A stretch of 64,000 nt of DNA from Streptomyces sp. SS1-1 (GCF_008973465.1 NZ_WBXN01000004.1:5000501-5064500), one strand, 5' to 3'; numbered from the stretch's first letter, positions 1-8,991 are shown. Translations and numbers: made by a program. The notes: generated by a model from the sequence alone, not told the origin.

Positions 1-2121
1 CAGCAGGAGCACTACCCGGTGCTCGACCCCAACGAGCTGCCGCTCGCCCTGCTGAAGGAGGCCGACGACACGCCCGCCAGAATCCGGCTGGCGCTGCCCG
101 GCGGCCGCTCGCTGCACGCCCGCGTCTGGCTCGCCCAGGTCGGCCGGGTCCCGCTGCTGCTGCTCGACTCCGACGTCGAGGAGAACGACCTCGGCGAACG
201 CGGCGTCACCGACCGGCTCTACGGCGGCGGCAGCGAGCACCGGCTCCTGCAGGAGATGCTCCTCGGCATAGGAGGGGTGCGGGCCGTGCGGACGTACTGC
301 CGGCTCACCGGGCACCCCGCGCCGGAGGTCTTCCACACCAACGAGGGGCACGCCGGCTTCCTCGGCCTGGAGCGCATCGCCGAACTGTGCGCGCGGGACC
401 TCGACTTCGACGCGGCGCTGGAGGCCGTCCGGGCGGGCACGGTGTTCACCACGCACACCCCCGTCCCGGCCGGCATCGACCGCTTCGACCGCGAACTGGT
501 CGCCCGTCACTTCGGGCCCGACGCCGAGCTGCCCGGCCTCGACGTGGCCCGCATCCTCCAGCTCGGCATGGAGACCTACCCCGGCGGCGAGGCCAACCTG
601 TTCAACATGGCCGTGATGGGGCTGCGCCTGGGCCAGCGGGCCAACGGGGTGTCCCTGCTGCACGGCAACGTCAGCCGCGAGATGTTCTCCGGGCTGTGGC
701 CGGGCTTCGACCCCGACGAGGTCCCGATCACCTCCGTCACCAACGGCGTGCACGCCCCGACCTGGGTCGCCCCCGAGGTGTTCCGGCTCGGCGCCGACCG
801 GATCGGCGCCCGGCGCATGGAGGACGCGCTCACCGTGGGCGGCTCCGACCGCTGGGACGCCGTCGCCGACATCCCCGACCAGGACGTCTGGGAGCTGCGC
901 CGGGTGCTGCGCGAGCAGCTGGTGCAGGAGGTGCGCGAGCGGCTGCGCGCCTCGTGGCGGCAGCGGGGCGCCGGGACCGCCGAACTCGGCTGGGTCGACG
1001 GGGTCCTCGACCCCGACGTCCTCACCATCGGCTTCGCCCGCCGCGTCCCCTCGTACAAGCGGCTGACGCTGATGCTGCGGGACCCCGACCGGCTCATGGG
1101 CCTGCTGCTGCACCCGGAACGGCCCGTGCAGATCGTGGTCGCCGGCAAGGCGCACCCGGCGGACGACGGCGGCAAGCGGCTCGTGCAGGAACTGGTGCGG
1201 TTCGCGGACGACCCGCGGGTGCGCCACCGCATCGTCTTCCTGCCGGACTACGGCATGGCGATGGCCAAGAAGCTCTACCCCGGCTGCGACATCTGGCTGA
1301 ACAACCCGCTGCGGCCCCTGGAGGCCTGCGGCACCTCCGGCATGAAGGCCGCGCTGAACGGCTGCCTCAACCTGTCCGTCCTGGACGGCTGGTGGGACGA
1401 GTGGTTCCAGCCCGACTTCGGCTGGTCGATCCCCACGGCCGACGGCACCGGCACCGACCCCGACCACCGGGACGACATAGAGGCCGCGGCGCTGTACGAC
1501 CTGCTGGAGCAGAGGATCACGCCCCGCTTCTACGAACGCGGACGCGACGGCCTGCCGGACCGCTGGATCGAGATGGTCCGCCGGACCCTGACCCTCCTCG
1601 GCCCGAAGGTGCTGGCCGGCCGGATGGTCCGCGAGTACGTCGACCGCCTCTACACGCCCGCCGCGCACGCCCACCGCGCGATGACCCCGGACGCGGCACG
1701 TGAGCTGGCGGGCTGGAAGGCCCGGGTGCGCGCCGCGTGGCACGCCGTCACCGTCGACCACGTCGAGACGTCGGCCGCGGAACCGACCGCGGAACTCGGC
1801 TCGACGCTGAGCCTGCGCGTCCGGGTCGGCCTCGGCGAGCTGGGCCCGGAGGACGTGGAGGTGCAGGCCGTCTCGGGCCGCGTCGACGGCGAGGACCGGA
1901 TCGCGGACGCCTCGACCGTGCCGCTCAAACCGGTGGGCAGCCCCGACGCGGACGGCCGCTGGGTCTACGAGGGCCCGCTCTCCCTGGACCGCACCGGCCC
2001 CTACGGCTACACGGTCCGCATCCTCCCCTCCCACCGCCTCCTGGCCTCGAGCGCCGAACTCGGCCTGCTGGCGGTGCCCTCCCAGGAGACGGGGGAGGGG
2101 GGCGGGGTGCTCCTGCGGTGA
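1..2121 (+). CDS. glgP: alpha-glucan (glycogen/maltodextrin) phosphorylase, 5' end cut by window
   Basis: The reading frame is open from base 1, so the gene starts outside the window; about 706 codons are present and roughly 170 N-terminal residues should be missing compared with the family's usual length near 880. The product is a PLP-dependent glycosyltransferase family 35 enzyme that releases glucose 1-phosphate from alpha-1,4-glucans in the cytoplasm. The PLP-lysine region is visible as GTSGMKAALNG (bases about 1333-1365), preceded by the active-site stretch with VAGKAHP and followed by VLDGWWDEW. The C-terminal beta-rich extension is typical of the actinobacterial short-glucan type. It ends at a strong hairpin shared with the convergent DUF1990 gene. 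A debranching enzyme gene (glgX) lies 17 kb away. Family assignment is secure; substrate length preference is inferred. Confidence 0.93.
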   Translation, partial: QQEHYPVLDPNELPLALLKEADDTPARIRLALPGGRSLHARVWLAQVGRVPLLLLDSDVEENDLGERGVTDRLYGGGSEHRLLQEMLLGIGGVRAVRTYCRLTGHPAPEVFHTNEGHAGFLGLERIAELCARDLDFDAALEAVRAGTVFTTHTPVPAGIDRFDRELVARHFGPDAELPGLDVARILQLGMETYPGGEANLFNMAVMGLRLGQRANGVSLLHGNVSREMFSGLWPGFDPDEVPITSVTNGVHAPTWVAPEVFRLGADRIGARRMEDALTVGGSDRWDAVADIPDQDVWELRRVLREQLVQEVRERLRASWRQRGAGTAELGWVDGVLDPDVLTIGFARRVPSYKRLTLMLRDPDRLMGLLLHPERPVQIVVAGKAHPADDGGKRLVQELVRFADDPRVRHRIVFLPDYGMAMAKKLYPGCDIWLNNPLRPLEACGTSGMKAALNGCLNLSVLDGWWDEWFQPDFGWSIPTADGTGTDPDHRDDIEAAALYDLLEQRITPRFYERGRDGLPDRWIEMVRRTLTLLGPKVLAGRMVREYVDRLYTPAAHAHRAMTPDAARELAGWKARVRAAWHAVTVDHVETSAAEPTAELGSTLSLRVRVGLGELGPEDVEVQAVSGRVDGEDRIADASTVPLKPVGSPDADGRWVYEGPLSLDRTGPYGYTVRILPSHRLLASSAELGLLAVPSQETGEGGGVLLR

Positions 2122-2126
2122 CCGTG

Positions 2127-2152
2127 CGCCCGGCCGGTCCGCCGGCCGGGCG
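2127..2152. terminator. bidirectional terminator hairpin between glgP and the DUF1990 gene
   Basis: A perfect 11-bp inverted repeat (2127-2137 with 2142-2152) with a 4-base loop fills the 31-bp gap between two convergent stop codons. There is no T-run, as is usual for Streptomyces terminators. Confidence 0.7.
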
Positions 2153-2662
2153 TCAGAACTCGGACGCGGGCGCGCACAGCCTGCGCAGCACCGCTCCGCA
2201 CCGCCGGGCGTAGGCGTGCTGGAGGCCGCGGGTGGCCGGGCCGCCCGCGCGGGAGTACCACTTGGCCGGGCGGCTGAAGGCGTTCACGGTCAGCCAGACC
2301 GTGCCGTCGCCGGTGCGCTCCACGACGAAGGCCTCCTCGCCGCACTCGGGGTGGCCGGTGAGGGTGCCGTAGGCCCAGCCGGTCCTGCGGTACTCCTCCA
2401 CCGTCCACACGACCCGGCAGGGGGCCTTGATCACGCCGGCGAGGGTGACCGTGACGTCGACGCCGGTGGCCGCGCGGTCGGCCGAGGCGTCGACGCCGAC
2501 GCCCATCGCGCGGTGCATCTCCCAGGTCATCACCGCCTCGGCGGCTCTGCGGAAGACGTCCTCGCCCTCGCCTATGCGGGTGCGCACGTGGAGGGGGTGG
2601 AAGCCGGGCGGGCAGAAACCGGTCTCCCGGGTCGCGCCGACGTGGTCGTACGTGAAGGACAT
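2153..2662 (-). CDS. DUF1990 family protein
   Basis: A 169-residue cytoplasmic protein starting MSFTYDHVGAT. The N-terminal Y-x-x-V-G-A-T pattern, the central GVIKAPCRVVW strand and the GHPECGEEAF-VERT-DGTVWL segment fit the DUF1990 family, whose function is unknown. I chose the ATG at 2660-2662 rather than a TTG three codons upstream, because a TANNNT-like -10 (TACTCT on the minus strand, plus positions 2671-2676) lies 8 bases before this ATG, which would fit a leaderless transcript. That -10 sits directly against the terminator of the upstream protease gene, so there is almost no room for a ribosome-binding site. No -35 is convincing. Role unassigned. Confidence 0.8.
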   Translation of the reverse strand: MSFTYDHVGATRETGFCPPGFHPLHVRTRIGEGEDVFRRAAEAVMTWEMHRAMGVGVDASADRAATGVDVTVTLAGVIKAPCRVVWTVEEYRRTGWAYGTLTGHPECGEEAFVVERTGDGTVWLTVNAFSRPAKWYSRAGGPATRGLQHAYARRCGAVLRRLCAPASEF

Positions 2663-2676
2663 GGGCACCAAGAGTA

Positions 2677-2715
2677 GGGCGGCACCCGGGGACGTGGTCG
2701 TCCCGGGTGCCGCCC
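2677..2715 (-). terminator. terminator of the first M4 protease gene
   Basis: A perfect 14-bp inverted repeat (2677-2690 with 2702-2715) around an 11-base loop lies 16 bases beyond the protease stop codon. It separates the protease from the DUF1990 gene on the same strand. Confidence 0.75.
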
Positions 2716-2731
2716 GCCGGTCAGGACCGGG

Positions 2732-4387
2732 TCAGCTCACGTTGACCGCGGCCCAGGCGGCGGCCACCGCCTTGTACTCGGTGCTGCTGGAGCCGTACAG
2801 GGCGGACGCCGCGTTCAGCGTCGCCGTGCGGGCGCCGGCGTAGTTCGTCGTCGACGTCATGTAGGACGTCAGCGCCTTGTACCAGATCTGCACGGCCTTG
2901 GCGCGGCCGATGCCGGTGACCGTCGAGCCGTTGGACGTCGGGGAGTTGTAGCTCACCCCGTTGATCGTCCGGGCGCCGCTGCCCTCCGCGAGGAGGAAGA
3001 AGAAGTGGTTCGCGGGGCCCGACGAGTAGTGCACGTCGAGGTTCTTCAGGCTCGACGACCAGTTGTCGGCGGACGCGCCGTCCTTGCTGGGCTTGTCCAT
3101 GTAGCGCAGCGGCGTGCCGTCGCCGTTGATGTTGATCTTCTCGCCGATGAGGTAGTCGCCGGCGTCGGAGGAGTTGCCCGCGTAGAACTCCACCGCCGTG
3201 CCGAGGATGTCCGAGGTGGCCTCGTTCAGGCCGCCGGACTCGCCCGAGTAGTTCAGGCCCGCGGTGTTGGAGGTGACGCCGTGGGTCATCTCGTGGCCGG
3301 CCACGTCCAGCGAGGTCAGCGGGTGGGTGTTGCCCGTGCCGTCGCCGTAGGTCATGCAGAAGCAGCTGTCGGACCAGAACGCGTTGACGTAGGCGTTCCC
3401 GTAGTGCACACGGGAGTAGGCGGCCTGGCCGTTGTTCTTGATGCCGTTGCGGCCGAAGGTGTTCTTGTAGAAGTCCCAGGTGACCTGGGCGCCGTAGGCG
3501 GCGTCCACGGCGGCCGTCTGGTCGCTGGTCGAGCTGGAGGCGCTGCCGGTGCCCCAGACGTCGTCCGCGTCGGTGAACAGGGTGCCCGTGGCCGAGCTGG
3601 TGCTGCGCGCCTTGTTGTACGTCTTGTGGCCGCCGCGGGAGGTGTCGTACAGCTGGTACGTCGAACCGGACTTGGTGGTGCCGAGGGTGACGGTGCCCGA
3701 GTACAGGCTCTTGCCGCTGCCGGTCTCGATGCCCTGGAACTCGTAGAGCTTGGCGCCGGTGGCCGCGTCGGTGATGACGTGCAGCTCGTTCGGGGTGCCG
3801 TCCTCCTGGAGGCCGCCCACGACCGTCTCGTACGCGAGGGTCGGCTTGCCGTCGGCCGCCCAGATCACCTTGCGGGCGCCGTCGGCGTCGGCCTTCTCGG
3901 CGCCGGCCGCCTCGGCCCGCTTCAGGGCCTGGCCCTCGGCCTTCGAGGCGCTGATCGCCGGCTTCAGCGAGGACACCTTGATGGCGGCCTTCGTCGCCTT
4001 GGTGACGCCCTTGCGCGCCCCGGACGCCGACTCGTGGACGACGAGGTCGCCGCCGAGGACGGGGAGCCCGGCGTAGGTGCGCTCGTAGCGGGTGTGGACG
4101 GAGCCGTCGGCGTCCTTGACGACGTCTCTGACGACCAGCTTCTCCTGGGCGCCGAGGCCGAGGTCCTCGGCGGTCGCGGCGGCCTGGGCCTGCTGGTCCT
4201 GGATCAGGGCGGTGCGCGCCGCGGGCGCCAGGGCGACCGGGACGGCGAGCGGTGCGGCCTCGGCGCCGCCGGCGGGGGCCGCGGACGACGTCCCGGCGGT
4301 GAGGGCGGTGGTGAGGAGGGCCCCGGCCGCGACGGCGGTGGATATGGCCAGGGTGGTGCGCTTGCGACGCGCGTAGAGGGGGGTCAC
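2732..4387 (-). CDS. secreted M4 family (thermolysin-like) zinc metalloprotease
   Basis: A 551-residue secreted neutral protease precursor. Residues 1-36 form a signal peptide (RRKR then a hydrophobic run ending near SSAA). Residues about 60-220 are the FTP/PepSY inhibitory propeptide, with KLVVRDVVKDADG and HTRYERTYAGLPVLGGDL. The catalytic part shows the zinc motif HEMTH at 365-369 (E366 catalytic), the third ligand E389 in GGLNEATSD, and the thermolysin-type catalytic histidine H453 in DVHYSSG. C342 and C344 in a CFC motif may form a disulfide. It has no C-terminal accessory domain, unlike its neighbour at 4602-6656, with which it is clearly paralogous. It is probably self-processed outside the cell for protein scavenging; monocistronic between terminators. 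Confidence 0.93.
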   Translation of the reverse strand: MTPLYARRKRTTLAISTAVAAGALLTTALTAGTSSAAPAGGAEAAPLAVPVALAPAARTALIQDQQAQAAATAEDLGLGAQEKLVVRDVVKDADGSVHTRYERTYAGLPVLGGDLVVHESASGARKGVTKATKAAIKVSSLKPAISASKAEGQALKRAEAAGAEKADADGARKVIWAADGKPTLAYETVVGGLQEDGTPNELHVITDAATGAKLYEFQGIETGSGKSLYSGTVTLGTTKSGSTYQLYDTSRGGHKTYNKARSTSSATGTLFTDADDVWGTGSASSSTSDQTAAVDAAYGAQVTWDFYKNTFGRNGIKNNGQAAYSRVHYGNAYVNAFWSDSCFCMTYGDGTGNTHPLTSLDVAGHEMTHGVTSNTAGLNYSGESGGLNEATSDILGTAVEFYAGNSSDAGDYLIGEKININGDGTPLRYMDKPSKDGASADNWSSSLKNLDVHYSSGPANHFFFLLAEGSGARTINGVSYNSPTSNGSTVTGIGRAKAVQIWYKALTSYMTSTTNYAGARTATLNAASALYGSSSTEYKAVAAAWAAVNVS

Positions 4388-4435
4388 ACGGGCTCCTTGG
4401 TGGGGGAAGGACGGGGAGTTCTGTGCGGCGGTTGA

Positions 4436-4448
4436 GGGAAGAGTGGCA
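4436..4448 (-). promoter_or_regulatory. 13-base element shared upstream of both M4 protease genes
   Basis: The 13 bases GGGAAGAGTGGCA (plus strand) lie 49 bases upstream of this protease start and recur exactly at 6818-6830 upstream of the paralogous protease. Further upstream (4460-4530) is a relatively A/T-rich stretch with TTGAC-like hexamers that probably carries the promoter. Function of the element is unknown; it could be an operator or a conserved transcript start region. Confidence 0.45.
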
Positions 4449-4530
4449 TCTAAGTCGCGTACATGTCATGAGCCCGAGATGATGTTGACCTGAACTTGAC
4501 CATTCACCAAATGTTTCTGATAAATGAACG

Positions 4531-4571
4531 GGCGCCGCCCCGGCGGGAGTTGAACCCACCGGGACGGCGCC
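4531..4571 (-). terminator. terminator of the P-domain protease gene
   Basis: A 17-bp inverted repeat (4531-4547 with 4555-4571, two positions that become G-U pairs in the transcript) with a 7-base loop lies 30 bases beyond the stop codon of the gene at 4602-6656. Confidence 0.8.
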
Positions 4572-4601
4572 CCGTACCGGGAAGCACCGCGTGCGTGCGG
4601 C

Positions 4602-6656
4602 CTACGGGAAGGTCAGCTTCCAGCTGTTGATGTAGCCGGTGTCGAGCGACGCGTTGTCCTGGACCCGCAGTTTCCAGACACCGTTGGCGGCCTCGGAGGA
4701 GGCGTTCACGGTGTACGTCGTGTCGATGTTGTCCGCGCTGCCGCCGGTGCCGTAGTTCTTCAGGACGTACACGCTGCCGTCCGGAGCGATGAGGTCCACC
4801 TTCAGGTCACCGATGTAGGTGTGGACGATGTTCACGCCGACCTGGAGGTTGGAGGGCGCGTTGCCGGTCCGCCCCGAGACGGTGATCGACGAGGTGACCG
4901 CCGAACCCCGGTCCGGGATGGCGACGTCGGTCGTGTTCTCGAAGGTGGTGCCGCCACCGCCGCCGCCCCCGTCGGAGCGGGTACCGACGTTGACGCCCGC
5001 CCAGGCGTCCTGGACCGCCTTGTACTCGGCGCTGGTGGTGCCGTACAGCTCACCGGTCGCGGCCAGGGTGCCGGTGCGGGCGGCCGCGTAGTTGGTGTTC
5101 GAGGTGAACTTCGTGGTCAGCGCGCGGAACCAGATCTTCTCCGCCTTGGCGCGGCCGATACCGGTGACCGGAAGGCCGTCCGAGGTGGGCGAGTTGTAGG
5201 TGACACCGTTGATGGTCTTGGTGCCGCTGCCCTCGCTCAGCAGGTAGAAGAAGTGGTTCGCCGGGCCGGACGAGTAGTGCACGTCGACCGAGCCGATGCC
5301 CGAGTACCAGGAGTCCTTGGACGCGCCGTCCTTGCTCGGCTTGTCCATGTACCGCAGCGGCGAGCCGTCGCCGTTGATGTCGATCTCCTCGCCGATGAGG
5401 TAGTCGCCCACGTCGGAGGAGTTGTTGGCGTAGAACTCGACGGTCGAGCCGAAGATGTCGGAGGTCGCCTCGTTCAGGCCGCCGGACTCGCCGCTGTAGA
5501 CCAGGCCCGCGGTGTTGGAGGTGACGCCGTGGGTCATCTCGTGGCCGGCCACGTCGATGGCGGTGAGCGGGTGCGTGTTGCCCGAGCCGTCGCCGTACGT
5601 CATGCAGAAGCAGCTGTCGGACCAGAACGCGTTCACGTAGTTGTTGCCGTAGTGCACGCGGGAGTAGGCGCCGACGCCGTCGCCCCGGATGCCGCTGCGG
5701 CCGTGCACGTTCTTGTAGTAGTCCCACGTCAGCGCGGCGCCGTAGTGGGCGTCGGCCGCCGCCGTCTCCGCGTTGGACGCCGAGCCGTTGCCCCACACGT
5801 CGTCGGAGCCGGAGAACAGCGTCCCGGTGCCCGAGGTGCCGCGGTTGAGGTTGTACGTCTTGTGGCCGCCGCGCGCGCCGTCGGTCAGGTTGTACGTCGA
5901 CCCCGACTGCGTGGTGCCGAGCGTCACCGTGCCGCTGTACATCGTGTTGCCGGTGCCGGTCTCGATGCCCTGGTACTCGTAGAGCTTCTCGCCGGTGGCC
6001 GCGTCGGTGATGACGTGCAGCTCGTTCGGGGTGCCGTCCTCCTGGAGGCCGCCCACGACCGTCTCGTACGCGAGGGTCGGCTTGCCGTTCGCCGCCCAGA
6101 TCACCTTGCGCGGCGCCTTGTCGACGTCCGCGGTCCTGGCGTCGTCGGCCTTCGCCGCGGCCAGCGCCTGCTTCTCGGCCTTCGCGGCGGGGACGGCGGC
6201 GGTGGTGGTGGCCGGCTTGATCGCGGCGCGGGTCGCCTTCACGACGTCCTTGGTGGCGCCGGACTTCGAGGTCTCCACGACCAGGTCGCCGCCGAGGACG
6301 GGCAGTCCGTCGTAGGTGCGCTCGTAGCGGGTGTGGACCGTGCCGTCGCCGTCCTTGACGACGTCACGGACGACCAGCTTCTCCTTGGCGCCGAGGCCCA
6401 GGTCCTTCGCGGTGTCCGCCTTGGTGGCGTTGGCCTCGCGTATGAGTTCGGCGCGCTGGGCGGGGGTGAGCTTGACCGACTCGGCGCCCGGGAGCACCTG
6501 GCCGGCGGTCTGGGGGGCCCGGGGCGGGGCCGCGGTCGCGGCGCCCGTCTGGACGGCTGCCGCGACGAGCGCGGCGACGCCGACGAGGGCCACGGCGGCG
6601 GCCCGGCGGCGGGGGGTGTGGGGGGTGCGTCTGTGGGAGGACCTGTCTCTCAACAC
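4602..6656 (-). CDS. secreted M4 metalloprotease with C-terminal P-domain
   Basis: A 684-residue secreted precursor. Residues 1-43 carry an arginine-rich n-region and a hydrophobic core (signal peptide). FTP/PepSY propeptide spans about 60-230. The zinc motif HEMTH is at 372-376, the third ligand E396 in GGLNEATSD, and the catalytic H460 in DVHYSSG; a CFC motif is at 349-351. After a glycine linker (563-569) comes a proprotein-convertase-type P-domain (about 577-684; TDVAIPDRG, HTYIGDLKVDLIAPDG, LRVQD). P-domains usually aid folding or substrate contact in secreted peptidases. It is paralogous with the 551-residue protease just downstream, including one 99-base stretch of identical DNA. A 304-bp gap separates it from nadE, so it has its own promoter. 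Confidence 0.93.
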   Translation of the reverse strand: MLRDRSSHRRTPHTPRRRAAAVALVGVAALVAAAVQTGAATAAPPRAPQTAGQVLPGAESVKLTPAQRAELIREANATKADTAKDLGLGAKEKLVVRDVVKDGDGTVHTRYERTYDGLPVLGGDLVVETSKSGATKDVVKATRAAIKPATTTAAVPAAKAEKQALAAAKADDARTADVDKAPRKVIWAANGKPTLAYETVVGGLQEDGTPNELHVITDAATGEKLYEYQGIETGTGNTMYSGTVTLGTTQSGSTYNLTDGARGGHKTYNLNRGTSGTGTLFSGSDDVWGNGSASNAETAAADAHYGAALTWDYYKNVHGRSGIRGDGVGAYSRVHYGNNYVNAFWSDSCFCMTYGDGSGNTHPLTAIDVAGHEMTHGVTSNTAGLVYSGESGGLNEATSDIFGSTVEFYANNSSDVGDYLIGEEIDINGDGSPLRYMDKPSKDGASKDSWYSGIGSVDVHYSSGPANHFFYLLSEGSGTKTINGVTYNSPTSDGLPVTGIGRAKAEKIWFRALTTKFTSNTNYAAARTGTLAATGELYGTTSAEYKAVQDAWAGVNVGTRSDGGGGGGGTTFENTTDVAIPDRGSAVTSSITVSGRTGNAPSNLQVGVNIVHTYIGDLKVDLIAPDGSVYVLKNYGTGGSADNIDTTYTVNASSEAANGVWKLRVQDNASLDTGYINSWKLTFP

Positions 6657-6817
6657 TGACTCCTTCTGCGCGGCCGCGGATCACGCGACCAGGGGAGACC
6701 GGTCGGCGGGTGGGCCGTCCGGGCAGATCGGGGTGGTACGCAGAACGACGTGCGTGCGGAGCTCGGCCGCGGCCACCGCCGTGCGGCGGTGCTGTGGGGT
6801 TGCTGAGTCGCGGCCGT

Positions 6818-6830
6818 GGGAAGAGTGGCA
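6818..6830 (-). promoter_or_regulatory. second copy of the 13-base protease leader element
   Basis: Identical to 4436-4448 (GGGAAGAGTGGCA on the plus strand), but here 162 bases from the start codon instead of 49. The identical core in otherwise different leaders suggests a protein-binding or transcript-start role. Confidence 0.45.
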
Positions 6831-6925
6831 GGTGATTGCGGTTTCTGTCAGGGGCGCGTCAGGAACTTGGCCGGAAATCGTTCGTTGTCCGGGAGTTCAC
6901 GTTCGATAAACGGACCGGACGCCTC

Positions 6926-6952
6926 GGGCGCCCCGGATGCCTCGGGGCGCCC
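6926..6952 (-). terminator. terminator of nadE
   Basis: A perfect 10-bp inverted repeat (6926-6935 with 6943-6952) with a 7-base loop lies 9 bases past the nadE stop codon. Confidence 0.65.
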
Positions 6953-6960
6953 CGACCGCC

Positions 6961-8991
6961 TCAGACGTCGATGCGCTCCAGATCGCGCAGCCACGCCGCC
7001 GCGTTGCCGTCGGAGGGCGCCCGCCAGTCGCCGCGCGGGGAGAGCGAGCCGCCGGCCGACACCTTCGGTCCGTTGGGCATCGCGGAGCGCTTGAACTGTG
7101 CGAACGCGAAGAAGCGACGGCAGAAGACCTCCAGCCAGCGCCTGATCTCCGCCAGGTCGTACGCCACCCGCTTGGCCTCGGGGAAGCCGGGCGGCCAGGC
7201 GCCGGCCTCGGCGTCGTGCCAGGCGTGCCACGCCAGGAAGGCGATCTTCGACGGCCGGAAGCCGTACCGCAGCACATGGAACAGCGTGAAGTCGTGCAGC
7301 GCGTACGGCCCGATCTTCGACTCCGTCGACTGCATCTCCTCGCCCGGCACCAGCTCCGGGCTGATCTCGGTGTCCAGGATCGCGGTCAGCGTGCGGCCGG
7401 TCTCCTCGTCGAACTGGCCGGAGGCGACGACCCAGCGGATCAGATGCTGGATGAGTGTCTTCGGCACCCCGCCGTTGACGTTGTAGTGGCTCATCTGGTC
7501 GCCGACGCCGTACGTCGACCAGCCCAGCGCCAGCTCCGACAGGTCGCCCGTGCCCAGCACGATCCCGCCGCGCTGGTTCGCCAGCCGGAACAGGTAGTCG
7601 GTGCGCAGACCGGCCTGCACGTTCTCGAAGGTGACGTCGTACACCGGCTCGCCGGACGCGAACGGGTGGCCCATCTCCTCCAGCATCAGCCGCGCGGTCG
7701 GCGTGATGTCCAGCTCCGCCGCGGTGACGCCCAGCGAGTTCATCAGCTTGTGGGCGTTGTCCTTGGTGTGGTCGCTGGTGGCGAAGCCCGGCAGCGTGAA
7801 CGCCAGGATGTCGCTGCGCGGCCGGCCCGCCCGGTCCATCGCGCGGGCCGCGACGATCAGCGCGTGCGTGGAGTCCAGACCGCCGGACACCCCGATGACG
7901 ACCTTCGGGTTCCCGATCGCGGCCAGCCGCTGCTGGAGCCCCGCGACCTGGATGTTGTACGCCTCGTAGCAGTCCAGCGCGAGACGGTCGGCGTCCGCGG
8001 GCACGAACGGGAACCGCTCGAGCCGGCGCCGCAGGCCCAGGTCGCCGGCCGGCGGGTCCAGCAGGAACGCGATCCGCCGGAAGTCGCCGGTGCGCCCGGC
8101 GTGGGTGCGCCGGTTGTCGTCGAACGTGCCCATCCGCAGGCGCTCCTGGCGCAGCAGGTCCAGGTCGACGTCGGCCACCGCGAACTGGTCGTCGGCGGAG
8201 AAACGGTCCGTCTCCGCGAGGAGCACACCGTTCTCGTAGATCATCGTCTGCCCGTCCCAGGACAGGTCCGTCGTCGACTCGCCCAGCCCGGCCGCCGAGT
8301 ACACGTACGCCGCCAGGCAGCGCGAGGACGCCGAACGGCACAGCAGCCGCCGGTCCTCGGCCCGGCCCACGGTGATCGGGCTGCCCGACAGGTTCGCGAG
8401 CACCGTCGCACCCGCGAGCGCCGCCTCCGCGCTCGGCGGCACCGGCACCCACATGTCCTCGCAGATCTCCGCGTGCAGCACCAGTCCCGGCACGTCCCGC
8501 GCCTCGAAGAGCAGGTCCACGCCGAACGGGACCTCCTCGCCGCCGATCCGGATGGTGCCGCCGCGCTCGTCGTCACCGGACGCGATCTGCCGCTTCTCGT
8601 AGAACTCGCGGTAGTTCGGCGGGTACGACTTCGGCGCCACCCCGAGGATCCGGCCCCGGTGCACCACGACCGCGCAGTTGTAGACCCGGTTCCGGTGGCG
8701 CAGCGGGGCGCCCACCACGAGGACCGTCAGCAGGTCCGCCGACCCGGCGACGACCGTGTCCAGCGCCCGCTCCACGTCGTCCAGCACCACGTCCTGGAGC
8801 AGCAGGTCCTCGATGGAGTAGCCGGTCAGCCCCAGCTCGGGGAAGACGGCGACCGCCACGCCCTCCTCGGCGCACCGCCGGGCCTGCCGCAGGGCGGCCT
8901 CCGCGTTGGCCCGCGGGTCGGCGACGACGGTGTGGCCCGTGCACGCGGCCACCCGCGCGAAGCCGTGCTGGTAGATCGACCAGAAGTTCAA
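6961..8991 (-). CDS. nadE: glutamine-dependent NAD(+) synthetase
   Basis: A 676-residue two-domain enzyme that amidates nicotinic acid adenine dinucleotide to NAD+ with ammonia from glutamine. The N-terminal nitrilase-like glutaminase domain (1 to about 300) shows its Glu-Lys-Cys triad as E52 (FPELGLTGYS), K121 (PKSYPPNYREFYE) and C177 (EICEDM). The C-terminal synthetase domain contains the ATP pyrophosphatase loop SGGLDST at 369-375. This is the long, tuberculosis-type NadE. The start is a TTG at 8989-8991 with a weak AGAAAG Shine-Dalgarno 9 bases ahead; the protein aligns naturally from here (MNFWSIYQHGFARVAAC). It is flanked by its own terminator and separated from the ABC genes by 136 bp, so probably monocistronic. 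Confidence 0.95.
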   Translation of the reverse strand: MNFWSIYQHGFARVAACTGHTVVADPRANAEAALRQARRCAEEGVAVAVFPELGLTGYSIEDLLLQDVVLDDVERALDTVVAGSADLLTVLVVGAPLRHRNRVYNCAVVVHRGRILGVAPKSYPPNYREFYEKRQIASGDDERGGTIRIGGEEVPFGVDLLFEARDVPGLVLHAEICEDMWVPVPPSAEAALAGATVLANLSGSPITVGRAEDRRLLCRSASSRCLAAYVYSAAGLGESTTDLSWDGQTMIYENGVLLAETDRFSADDQFAVADVDLDLLRQERLRMGTFDDNRRTHAGRTGDFRRIAFLLDPPAGDLGLRRRLERFPFVPADADRLALDCYEAYNIQVAGLQQRLAAIGNPKVVIGVSGGLDSTHALIVAARAMDRAGRPRSDILAFTLPGFATSDHTKDNAHKLMNSLGVTAAELDITPTARLMLEEMGHPFASGEPVYDVTFENVQAGLRTDYLFRLANQRGGIVLGTGDLSELALGWSTYGVGDQMSHYNVNGGVPKTLIQHLIRWVVASGQFDEETGRTLTAILDTEISPELVPGEEMQSTESKIGPYALHDFTLFHVLRYGFRPSKIAFLAWHAWHDAEAGAWPPGFPEAKRVAYDLAEIRRWLEVFCRRFFAFAQFKRSAMPNGPKVSAGGSLSPRGDWRAPSDGNAAAWLRDLERIDV

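Larger units (their letters stand above)
6657..6960 (-). promoter_or_regulatory. 304-bp leader and promoter region of the P-domain protease gene
   Basis: No gene is visible here. From the protease start outward it holds a leader of about 160 bases, the shared 13-base element (6818-6830), a more A/T-rich stretch (6831-6910) likely to contain the promoter, and the nadE terminator at 6926-6952. Confidence 0.4.

Noticed and set aside
4821..6659. Open frame of 612 codons antisense to the P-domain protease (and a similar one of 476 codons at 3005-4435)
   Set aside because: Long mirror frames arise from high-G/C codon bias. The composition (Arg/Val/Gly/Ala-rich, no domain) is that of a shadow, and the opposite strand encodes complete proteases.
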